A DNA stretch of 20,910 nt from JAAEUB01 sp964550345. GTDB lineage: Bacteria > Pseudomonadota > Alphaproteobacteria > Rhodobacterales > Rhodobacteraceae. Shown here piece by piece: positions 1 to 6,539 of this stretch. Each line of letters opens with the position of its first letter. Within the stretch, counting starts at the first letter, position 1. The stretch is from assembly GCA_964550345.1 (NCBI GenBank), contig CAZJYZ010000056.1, positions 1 to 20,910 of the forward strand, given 5' to 3'. The notes under the pieces are model-generated. The model was not told the DNA's origin. It searched no databases and saw only the letters and a program-made list of their open reading frames with translations. A program made the translations under genes and the position numbers.

Positions 1-174
1 GATTTGGTGCGGGATTGGGACCGGCCTTACAGCCGCAAGGAGGGTTGCTTTCCACCCGGCGCATTTCGGGTTGATAAATACTGGCCCCCGGTCAATCGCA
101 TCGACAATGTCTATGGCGACCGTAACCTCGTCTGCACCTGCCCACCCCTAGAGGACTACGAAAGCGAGGAATAG
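1..174 (+). CDS. gcvP: Glycine dehydrogenase (decarboxylating), C-terminal fragment
   Basis: Only the last 57 codons are in the window; the reading frame is open at base 1 and ends with TAG at 172-174. The tail contains the segment PPGAFRVDKYWPPVNRIDN followed by VYGDRNLVCTCPP, the strongly conserved C-terminus of the glycine cleavage system P protein, and then a short acidic end (EDYESEE). The P protein is the PLP-dependent decarboxylase that loads the aminomethyl group of glycine onto the lipoyl H protein, in the cytoplasm. The PLP lysine and catalytic domains lie upstream of the window. The gene converges on the flavoprotein gene that follows, with a hairpin between them. Glycine is the end product of the demethylation genes further right, but nothing visible links this gene to them, and P protein is normally housekeeping. 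Identity is secure; operon context cannot be seen. Confidence 0.93.
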   Translation, partial: DLVRDWDRPYSRKEGCFPPGAFRVDKYWPPVNRIDNVYGDRNLVCTCPPLEDYESEE

Positions 175-186
175 TCCTCAAAGCAC

Positions 187-212
187 CGGGCCGACTGACG
201 GTAGTCGGCCCG
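187..212. terminator. Perfect hairpin between convergent genes, probable bidirectional terminator
   Basis: The arms CGGGCCGACT and AGTCGGCCCG form a perfect 10-bp GC-rich stem around the loop GACGGT. It sits 13 bases after the gcvP stop and 5 bases beyond the stop of the minus-strand flavoprotein gene. There is no clean U-tract on either side (CAAATTAAT on the plus side), so termination efficiency is uncertain, but the position in a convergent gap fits a shared terminator. Confidence 0.75.
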
Positions 213-216
213 CAAA

Positions 217-1392
217 TTAATCCTTCCGCCCAGCGCCCGGCCACAACCCGACACCCCGGCTCAGCCGGTTCATCAGCCCGGCCGCGATACGTTTTTCTAT
301 GTCACGATATCCGGCTTTCCCTTCGAGCAAATCGAAAAATAATTGCCTGAGATTAGAAGAACTTTCCAGTTTCTCGCGAAATACAGTTTCAAAGCGGGGC
401 GAAAACGCAAACTGGCGGAGTTTGACCGCACGTTTTAATTCGCCATGAATGGGTTTCAGCGCGCGTTTGTAATCAGAGGCCGCCTTCTTCGGTTTGTCAT
501 CGGAAAGCGCCTGCACCACGCACTTTGCCGCGATCTCACCGCTTTCCAGAGCATAGGCGATACCCTCGCCGGTGAGCGGATCCACCAGCCCGGCAGCATC
601 ACCAGCCAGCAGGATATTAGCCCACCCCGGGTCCCGGCGAAAATCACCAAAGGGTAAGAAAGCACCCTTGACTTTAGGTGTTTTTATATCCGGCAGCATT
701 ACCTGTAACATTTCCCTTAAATTCGGGTTTTGCACCTGTAGTCCACCCACGCCAATAGTCAGGGAATTCCGTTTAGGAAAACGCCAGCCATAGCCCCAGA
801 TTACGGCTGCGAAATCCACCACCATCCTATTGGGGTGATCCGGATCTGGCGGGCATTCCACCTCATAGGCAAAGGCCACTTTCTGCGGGTCATATGCCCT
901 GCCAAAAAGCTGAGACGCCACCGGGCTGGTGACACCATCAGCAGCGATCAGGGCACGAAAAACAAGTTGCTTTCCGCTTTCAAGGGTGATCCTCCCGTTT
1001 AAATCGTCGAGGTCACTCCAACGCTGACCACTGAAATCGGCGGCCCCGGATGCTAGTGCCGCCCGAAACAGCGCATGGTCAAAATCGCAGCGCATTGTGA
1101 ACCAAAGATCATAGGGCGCGCGAAACGAAACCAAGGGCTTGCCTTTCCAGACGAAGTCCACCTGCCGGCTGATCAGGAACAAATCCCTTGAAGGTCGTGC
1201 GCCAAAGATGCGGTCAAGTGCCGATAGGCTGCGCCCGGATACCAGCCCACCGCAAAGCTTGTCACGTGGAAAGCTGGCCTTGTCGATCAACGCGACCGAC
1301 AGCCCCGCCCGGCGCGCTGTCACCGCGGCCGCAGCACCGGCCGGTCCCGCACCAACCACGATCAGGTCAAAAGTTTCGTTTGACTGCGCCAT
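217..1392 (-). CDS. Geranylgeranyl reductase-family FAD-dependent oxidoreductase
   Basis: A 391-aa flavoprotein of the PHBH-fold group that includes geranylgeranyl reductases. The N-terminus has the dinucleotide motif VVGAGPAG (GxGxxG at residues 14-19) and an acidic end of the second strand (ALIDK). The segment PRDKLCGGLVSGR near residue 45 is the conserved PxxKxCGG signature of this family. LLAGDAAGLVDPLTGEGI near residue 265 is the second FAD-binding motif (GD) followed by the family's substrate-loop signature. Length is normal for the family. The start is supported by AAAGGAG a few bases upstream of ATG. Family members saturate isoprenoid chains or oxidise unrelated lipophilic substrates. 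No bacteriochlorophyll genes lie next to it, so a bchP role cannot be claimed; in non-phototrophic Rhodobacterales the substrate is unknown. It is monocistronic here. Confidence 0.82.
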   Translation of the reverse strand: MAQSNETFDLIVVGAGPAGAAAAVTARRAGLSVALIDKASFPRDKLCGGLVSGRSLSALDRIFGARPSRDLFLISRQVDFVWKGKPLVSFRAPYDLWFTMRCDFDHALFRAALASGAADFSGQRWSDLDDLNGRITLESGKQLVFRALIAADGVTSPVASQLFGRAYDPQKVAFAYEVECPPDPDHPNRMVVDFAAVIWGYGWRFPKRNSLTIGVGGLQVQNPNLREMLQVMLPDIKTPKVKGAFLPFGDFRRDPGWANILLAGDAAGLVDPLTGEGIAYALESGEIAAKCVVQALSDDKPKKAASDYKRALKPIHGELKRAVKLRQFAFSPRFETVFREKLESSSNLRQLFFDLLEGKAGYRDIEKRIAAGLMNRLSRGVGLWPGAGRKD

Positions 1393-1786
1393 TACGCTCC
1401 TTTCCGAGGCTCACACAAACCCACCTGCCTGTCCTTTTCAAGCTGAATTCCTTCAAAAAGGATGAAATCTATTATTTCGTAAGAAGAATCCCTGCTGGTT
1501 TTCCCAAGACTATGAGATCGGCAGGGTGTCGTACTCGCTACGTACAAAGTCACCAAAGCTGGTTACAAACGGGCGTTGAATGCCTTGGCGAGAGGAACGT
1601 AAAAGACATCAAGCGGGCGACACGCAACGAGAAAACGACACTTTCGAAATGGGCTCGAACCGGACCTTCGCCGCGCGTTGCGCAAAGGTCGGCTGTGGGC
1701 AGAAAGTGGCACCCTTTGATTTGAGCGGAAAGAGGGTTTTCGCTGCGGCTTTCAATTGTCCGGGAAAAGAGCGCAGAGGTCTTTTT
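1393..1786. other. 394-bp gene-free region with insertion-sequence debris
   Basis: No convincing gene was found on either strand. The stretch contains the 5' region of the minus-strand flavoprotein gene, a probable 80-base scrap of an IS3-type orfA (listed separately), and an imperfect hairpin whose outer arms GACCTT (1663-1668) and AAGGTC (1685-1690) enclose GC-rich sequence. The minus-strand SDR gene ends at its right edge without an obvious terminator. Open frames crossing it, such as a long one at 1188-1724 on the plus strand, overlap the start of the flavoprotein gene and have atypical composition, so they are not called. Confidence 0.6.
1551..1630 (+). mobile_element. Probable IS3-family orfA fragment
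   Basis: In the frame with codons from 1599 the plus strand reads CLGERNVKDIKRATRNE. This aligns with the start of IS3-family OrfA proteins (pattern KSPGEKIVKDIKRATRK). The DNA also aligns with the second IS relic in this window near 10049-10085: both carry TTGGCG or CTGGCG, then CGT-AA-GAC, then TCAAGCGGGC at matching spacing. Similarity stops after about residue 120 of the open frame. I see no terminal inverted repeats or target duplication, so the limits are approximate. Confidence 0.45.
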
Positions 1787-2569
1787 TCACAACGTTTCGA
1801 CATTTCCGCAGACACTGATTGGCTGACCTGAGATATTTTTTCCCAAGGACGAGCACAAGAAAATCGCCTGATTGGCAATATCCTGTGCACTTACCATCCG
1901 CCGGAGTGAGATTTTATCAATATAGTCCTGCTCCATCTCTTCATAAGGTACGCCAATAGCTTCGGCACGGGCTGCGATTACCTGTTCGATGCGCGGCCCC
2001 TCTACAATACCGGGAAGGATGGCGTTAACCCGGATGCCGTCCGGACCAAGCTCAATCGCCAGACTTTTCATCAGGCCGACAATCGCCCATTTGGTCGCCG
2101 CATAGGGCGTTCGGTACGCATAGCCGAGCCGGCCGGCAACCGAAGAGATGCAGATGATTGAGGCATTTTCAGATTGCTTTAAAAACGGCACCGCGCGCTG
2201 CGCGCAATAAACCTGACCCATCAGATTGACGTCAACTGTTCGGCGCCAGTCATCAGGTGACAATGTCTCAATGCCGCCAGTCGGGCCGGCAATCCCTGCA
2301 TTGTTTACCAAAACATCCAACCCACCAAGCGAGGTTTGAAGGTCTTGAAACAGCTGGGCTACCTGCTCTTCATCTGCGACATCACACTTGCTGCTGCCCC
2401 AATCGGGATGGGCTGCCGCACAGTCTTTCAAGGCCTCATCGGAGACATCACAGATATGAAGGCGTGCGCCCGCCGCAGCGAAGGTTTCTGCAATGACACG
2501 GCCAATTCCATTTGCCCCGGCGGTCACCAACACACGCAAGCCAGGTTCCAAACCTTTGATTTCAGCCAT
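1787..2569 (-). CDS. SDR-family NAD(P)-dependent dehydrogenase
   Basis: A 260-aa classical short-chain dehydrogenase/reductase. Visible elements are the cofactor motif TAGANGIG (G18-x3-G-x-G23), the acidic residue after strand 2 (ICDVSD, Asp41), which favours NAD over NADP, the NNAG motif at 89-92, the catalytic Ser143 in ISSVAG, and the YxxxK motif Tyr156/Lys160. Length is typical. It is the second gene of a minus-strand pair, 25 bp after the BKACE gene, with GGGAG upstream of the ATG. BKACE enzymes cleave beta-keto acids, so an SDR beside one plausibly oxidises the beta-hydroxy precursor to the beta-keto acid. In known carnitine pathways that step uses a different family (L-carnitine dehydrogenase, 3-hydroxyacyl-CoA-dehydrogenase-like), so an SDR here would be a substitution or a sign of another substrate. 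Substrate assignment is inference; family assignment is secure. Confidence 0.88.
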   Translation of the reverse strand: MAEIKGLEPGLRVLVTAGANGIGRVIAETFAAAGARLHICDVSDEALKDCAAAHPDWGSSKCDVADEEQVAQLFQDLQTSLGGLDVLVNNAGIAGPTGGIETLSPDDWRRTVDVNLMGQVYCAQRAVPFLKQSENASIICISSVAGRLGYAYRTPYAATKWAIVGLMKSLAIELGPDGIRVNAILPGIVEGPRIEQVIAARAEAIGVPYEEMEQDYIDKISLRRMVSAQDIANQAIFLCSSLGKNISGQPISVCGNVETL

Positions 2570-2594
2570 CAGATATCTCCCTCAAGGATTTACA

Positions 2595-3530
2595 TTAAAA
2601 GGCAACTTGATCACCGCCCTTCAGGTCCAGCATCGCGCGGGCTTCTTTCGGGGTGGCAATATCCAGCGACAAGCCTTCCAGTATTTGCCGGATTTTCGTT
2701 ACCTGATCGGCATTTGATTGTGCCAGCTCTCCCGGAGCAATCCATAAAGAATCCTCAAGCCCGACCCGCACATTCGCGCCTTGCGCCGCCCCCATGGTCG
2801 CCAATGGGATCTGATTGCGCCCGGCACCAAGGATGGACCAGTGGTAGTCATCTCCAAACAGCCGGTCAGCCGTGCGTTTCATATGCATCAGGTCTTCAGG
2901 ATGGGCACCAATGCCACCCAGCAAACCGAACACCGACTGAATAAACAAAGGCGTGCGTGCCAGCCCCCGGTCGACAAAATGCGCAAGATTGTAAAGATGC
3001 GAGATGTCGTAGCACTCAAACTCGAACCGTGTGCCGTTTTCATTCCCTATCCGCAAAATGCGTTCGATATCCGCGAATGTGTTCTTGAATACCAGGTCGC
3101 GTGAGTTTTCCAGATGTTGGCGCTCCCAGTCATGGGTGAACTCCGGGTAGCGGTCGAGCATTGGGTAAAGCCCGAAATTCATCGACCCCATATTGAGCGA
3201 GGCAACTTCCGGCTTGAATGTCGATGCAGGCAGCATCCGTTCCTCGACACTCATATGGGGGCTACCGCCAGTGGTCAGGTTAATCACGGCGTTGCTGGAT
3301 TGCTTGATCCGAGGCAGGAATTGTTCAAATGCAGCGGGATCCTGCGTTGGTTTGCCGGTGTTGGCATCGCGCGCATGCAGGTGCAGGATCGCCGCCCCAG
3401 CTTCGGCCGCCGCTATCGCATCTTCGGCGATTTCACTGGGTGTAACCGGCAAATGGGGCGACATGGTTGGTGTATGTATCGCCCCGGTGACGGCACATGT
3501 GATGATGACCTTGCGTTTTTCCCTTGCCAT
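2595..3530 (-). CDS. Beta-keto acid cleavage enzyme (BKACE, DUF849)
   Basis: Taken from the ATG at 3530, the protein is 311 aa, the normal length for BKACE/Kce enzymes. These are Zn-dependent TIM-barrel proteins that condense a beta-keto acid with acetyl-CoA to give acetoacetate and a new CoA ester. Visible signatures: VIITCAVTGAIHTPTMSPHLPVTP at the N-terminus, the metal pair His50-x-His52 in LHLHARD, GGSPHMS, FECYDISHL, and GANVRVGLEDSLW, which holds the conserved Arg and the catalytic Glu. The frame stays open to 3629, but the extra 33 residues do not resemble the family. The chosen ATG has AAGGGGA eight bases upstream. It is first in a two-gene operon with the SDR and diverges from the cupin relic and the dimethylglycine-dehydrogenase gene. 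Characterised members act on 3-keto-5-aminohexanoate or 3-dehydrocarnitine; the methylamine-type neighbours favour a quaternary-ammonium beta-keto acid, by inference. Confidence 0.9.
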   Translation of the reverse strand: MAREKRKVIITCAVTGAIHTPTMSPHLPVTPSEIAEDAIAAAEAGAAILHLHARDANTGKPTQDPAAFEQFLPRIKQSSNAVINLTTGGSPHMSVEERMLPASTFKPEVASLNMGSMNFGLYPMLDRYPEFTHDWERQHLENSRDLVFKNTFADIERILRIGNENGTRFEFECYDISHLYNLAHFVDRGLARTPLFIQSVFGLLGGIGAHPEDLMHMKRTADRLFGDDYHWSILGAGRNQIPLATMGAAQGANVRVGLEDSLWIAPGELAQSNADQVTKIRQILEGLSLDIATPKEARAMLDLKGGDQVAF

Positions 3531-3638
3531 GCGGGTCCCCTTTTCCTGTTCGTAGATCTTAAGGGAACAGGACGACATGATGGCGCGGTCGTCAAGCATA
3601 GCATCCGTGATCCTGTTGTGGATTATCATTCTCGCACA

Positions 3639-3680
3639 GTCCGACCAGTCTGATCTTTTTCTTTCAGGCGGGTGGTCGGA
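3639..3680. promoter_or_regulatory. Inverted repeats in the divergent control region (candidate GntR-type operator)
   Basis: Upstream of the BKACE gene lies TCCGACCA (3640-3647), repeated in inverted orientation as TGGTCGGA (3673-3680). The first copy contains GTCCGAC (3639-3645), which fits the GT-N-AC core bound by FadR-subfamily GntR regulators. No GntR gene is present in the window. The site lies between the divergent BKACE and cupin/DMGDH transcription units, where a shared operator would be expected. The second arm may overlap the degenerate 5' part of the cupin relic. Confidence 0.35.
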
Positions 3681-3689
3681 GAATTCTCT

Positions 3690-3999
3690 ATTCTCTTCGC
3701 GATCTTGCCCCGGTTCCTGAGGGCGGCACCAAGGCGATCAGTTCGATAATGAGCTATACTGATGACGCTGGCAACTTCTTCACCGGAACATGGGAAAGCG
3801 GACCAATGGTCAGCAAGATGCTGCGGTTCCCGACCCACGAATTCGTTCGCGTGCTTGAAGGCGAGGTGACCATCACATAAGAAGACGGCGCCCAACAGAC
3901 ATTCCGCGCAGACGATTGTTTTTTGTGCCCAAAGGCACGGTCTACAGATGGGAAATTCGCGATCGGGTCAAGAAACACTACGCCATTCTCGACGTTTGA
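3690..3999 (+). pseudogene. Cupin-domain protein, disrupted
   Basis: Reading from about 3690 gives LRDLAPVPEGGTKAISS, then FFTGTWESGPMVSKM, then HEFVRVLEGEVTIT, typical of the small cupin_3/EutQ-like fold. The frame is then broken twice. A TAA at 3878-3880 replaces the expected GAA (ITEEDG). A run of six T at 3919-3924 is one base short, so FFVPKG is lost; after that shift the frame reads TVYRWEIRDRVKKHYAILDV and ends with TGA at 3997-3999. No convincing start codon is visible upstream, so the 5' limit is approximate. Intact relatives are single-domain proteins of about 110-120 residues that often accompany amine-oxidising dehydrogenases; their role there is unclear to me. It lies 29 bp before the DMGDH-type gene in the same orientation and was probably the first gene of that unit. 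Confidence 0.82.
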
Positions 4000-4028
4000 T
4001 GACTGGCACTCCTTAAAAGGCAAATCAA

Positions 4029-6488
4029 ATGGCAAAAGCCCTTCCCACACACTCCCAGACTGTCATCATTGGCGGTGGTTCAATTGGCTGTAATACCGCG
4101 TATCATCTAACCAAGTTGGGAATGACCGATGTGGTTGTTCTTGAACGCGATCAGTTAACCAGCGGCACGACATGGCATGCTGCAGGGTTAATTGTTGCCG
4201 GATTGCTAAAGTCCGAAGCCGAGTGTGAAATCTACACCCATGGCCGTGATCTTTATGCCAATCTTGAAAAGGAAACCGGCGTTTCAACGGGGTTTCGCGA
4301 TGTGGGATACCTACAAATTGCGAACAACGAAGAGCGGGTGCACGAGATGCGCCGCCTGGCCCCATTCATGCGACGTCATGGGATAAATATCCATGAAATT
4401 TCACCAAAAGAAACCGCTGATTTGTTCCCCATAGGTGACCTGAGTGATGTTATTGCGGGTTTCTACATCCCCGAGGACGGCCGCGCGAACCCTGTCGATG
4501 TGACGATGTCTCTGGCCAAGGGCGCACGCATGGGTGGCGCACAAATATTCGAAGGCGTGACCGTCAGCGAGATCATGGCCAAGAACGGTACAGCAACCGG
4601 CGTGAAAACCGCCGATGGTCAAACGATTACTGCTGAGAATGTGGTAATCTGCGGGGGCATGTGGTCACGGCAGCTTGGCGCCAAAGCTGGCATCATTCTG
4701 CCGCTTCAAGCCGCTGAACACTACTACCTGATCACTGAAAATATCGAAGGTCTTAGCCGTGACTTACCGGTGCTTGAGGACCCCTCGACCTACACGTATT
4801 ACCGCGAGGAAATGGGCGGACTGATGTTGGGGCTATTTGAGCCGGGCGCCGCGACATGGAACCTAGGCGGTATTCCCGACAATTTTGCGTTTGGTGAGAT
4901 TGAACCCGACTGGGATCGTGTCGCCCCGCATCTTGAACTGGCCTATAGCCGCGTTCCGTCAACGTTGGACATCGGTGTGCGCAAACTATTCTGCGGGCCG
5001 GAAAGCTTCACCCCTGATCTCGCGCCATTGGTCGGGGAAACTCCTGAGCTACGGAACTGCTTTGTTGCGTGCGGTATGAATTCCCTTGGCATCTTGAACG
5101 GAGCGGGTACCGGCAAGGTACTGGCGGAATGGATTGTCAGCGGTCACCCACAGACCGACGTCACCGGCATTAACGTCAACCGCTTCACTAAGAACGAAGC
5201 GACGCAGGCGTTCCGGCGCGACCGTGGTCCAGAATTGCTCGGTAAGATGTTCGGCCAGCATTATCACAACGAGAGCTTCAATACCGCCCGTAATGTCAAA
5301 CGCTCGGCTCTCTATGATAGATTGAAGTCCAAAGGAGCTTACTTCACAGAAAGCCATTCTTGGGAATTGCCCGATTGGTTCGCGCCCACGCCTGAAGAAG
5401 CGAAGATCGAGAAGTACAGCTGGTACCGCCAAAACTGGTTTGACTGGCACACCGAGGAGCACCGCGCAGCCCGCGAAGACGTCATCGTGATGGACATGTC
5501 GTCGATGTCGAAGTTTCTGGTTCAGGGCCGCGACGCCTGTGCATTGATGAGCCGTCTAAGTTGTAACGAGGTCAATGTTGAACCGGGACGCGTGGTCTAC
5601 ACTGCGTGGGTTAACGAGGCCGGCGGGTTTGAAGCCGACCTGACAGTCACACGACTTGAGCAAGACAAATTCCTTGTCGTCGTAGGCGAAAACTCTCACG
5701 GCCACACCGAAATGCGGATGCTCCGCCATATCGGCGCGGATGAGTTTGTGACTATCACTGACATCACGCCGGGCATCACCCAAATCAACGTCCACGGCCC
5801 CAAGGCACGAGAGCTAATGCAGCGGGTCAGCTTCGCCGATTTGTCGAACGAAGCCTTTCCATTTATGACCGCACAAGAGATCGATGTTGGTTACTTCAAC
5901 ATCCTTGCGATGCGTGTGACTTTTGTGGGTGAGTTGGGCTGGGAACTCCATGTTCCGGCTCTGCACGCCGTACAGGTCTACGATTTGTTGATGGAGGCAG
6001 GCGCTGATCTGGGCGTGCGGGATGCGGGCATGCAGACACTTAGTTCTCTGCGCCTCGAAAAAGCCTATCGTGACTTTGGGGTCGACGTGGACAACACAGA
6101 CAATCCAATTGAGGCGGGTCTTGGCTTTGCGGTGAAGTTGGACAAACCCGGTGGGTTTATCGGCCGCGATGCACTGGCCGAGATCAAAGCGGCGGGCGTA
6201 CCTAAAACCCGCATGCTGCAATTTCTGCTGAAAGACCCTGAGCCGCTGCTTTACGGAAATGAATGCATTTATCTTAACGGTGAAGAAGTGGGTCACATGC
6301 AGATTGGCGCTTATGGTCACACTCTGGGCGGAGCCGTCGGCATCGGGTTCGTGGAAATGGGCACGCCCCTGACCGCATTCATGGTGAACGAGGGAAACTG
6401 GGAGGTTGAGGTTGCGGACATCCGCAATCCTGCCACCGCGTCACTCAAGCCGCTCTTTGATCCGACAATGGGAAAGATCAGGTGCTGA
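4029..6488 (+). CDS. Dimethylglycine/sarcosine dehydrogenase-family flavoprotein (DAO + GcvT domains)
   Basis: An intact 819-aa protein with the full architecture of dimethylglycine and sarcosine dehydrogenases. The N-terminal half is a D-amino-acid-oxidase FAD domain with GGGSIG at residues 15-20. The segment SGTTWHAAGL contains His50, equivalent to the histidine that carries covalent 8-alpha-linked FAD in the mammalian enzymes. A middle FAO_M-type segment (SFTPDLAPLVGE, then CGMNSLGILNGAGTGK) follows. From about residue 430 it has the aminomethyltransferase (GcvT) folate-binding domain, with FVGELGWELHVP and a C-terminal barrel. The enzyme should oxidatively demethylate an N-methyl amine and pass formaldehyde to tetrahydrofolate. 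AAAAGG precedes the ATG. It sits between two pseudogenes in the same direction and diverges from BKACE. Substrate could be dimethylglycine, sarcosine or another methylated amino acid; sequence alone does not decide. Confidence 0.9.
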   Translation: MAKALPTHSQTVIIGGGSIGCNTAYHLTKLGMTDVVVLERDQLTSGTTWHAAGLIVAGLLKSEAECEIYTHGRDLYANLEKETGVSTGFRDVGYLQIANNEERVHEMRRLAPFMRRHGINIHEISPKETADLFPIGDLSDVIAGFYIPEDGRANPVDVTMSLAKGARMGGAQIFEGVTVSEIMAKNGTATGVKTADGQTITAENVVICGGMWSRQLGAKAGIILPLQAAEHYYLITENIEGLSRDLPVLEDPSTYTYYREEMGGLMLGLFEPGAATWNLGGIPDNFAFGEIEPDWDRVAPHLELAYSRVPSTLDIGVRKLFCGPESFTPDLAPLVGETPELRNCFVACGMNSLGILNGAGTGKVLAEWIVSGHPQTDVTGINVNRFTKNEATQAFRRDRGPELLGKMFGQHYHNESFNTARNVKRSALYDRLKSKGAYFTESHSWELPDWFAPTPEEAKIEKYSWYRQNWFDWHTEEHRAAREDVIVMDMSSMSKFLVQGRDACALMSRLSCNEVNVEPGRVVYTAWVNEAGGFEADLTVTRLEQDKFLVVVGENSHGHTEMRMLRHIGADEFVTITDITPGITQINVHGPKARELMQRVSFADLSNEAFPFMTAQEIDVGYFNILAMRVTFVGELGWELHVPALHAVQVYDLLMEAGADLGVRDAGMQTLSSLRLEKAYRDFGVDVDNTDNPIEAGLGFAVKLDKPGGFIGRDALAEIKAAGVPKTRMLQFLLKDPEPLLYGNECIYLNGEEVGHMQIGAYGHTLGGAVGIGFVEMGTPLTAFMVNEGNWEVEVADIRNPATASLKPLFDPTMGKIRC

Positions 6489-6539
6489 GTATCCCCGGTC
6501 AAAACCTGCACCCAAAGTGAACCGCTAAGGAGCGAATAG

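Noticed and set aside
217..1392. Assignment of the flavoprotein as bchP (bacteriochlorophyll geranylgeranyl reductase)
   Set aside because: No other photosynthesis genes lie in the window, and the family is common in non-phototrophs.
1188..1724. 178-codon open frame on the plus strand
   Set aside because: It overlaps the 5' end of the flavoprotein gene in antisense, has Arg/Pro/His-rich shadow composition and no recognisable domain; only its short IS3-like stretch was kept.
2336..2944. 202-codon plus-strand open frame
   Set aside because: Antisense to the SDR and BKACE genes, both of which have complete catalytic motifs; no domain of its own.
3531..3629. 33-residue N-terminal extension of the BKACE protein
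   Set aside because: Not family-like; the internal ATG at 3530 gives the canonical start and has a purine-rich ribosome-binding site.
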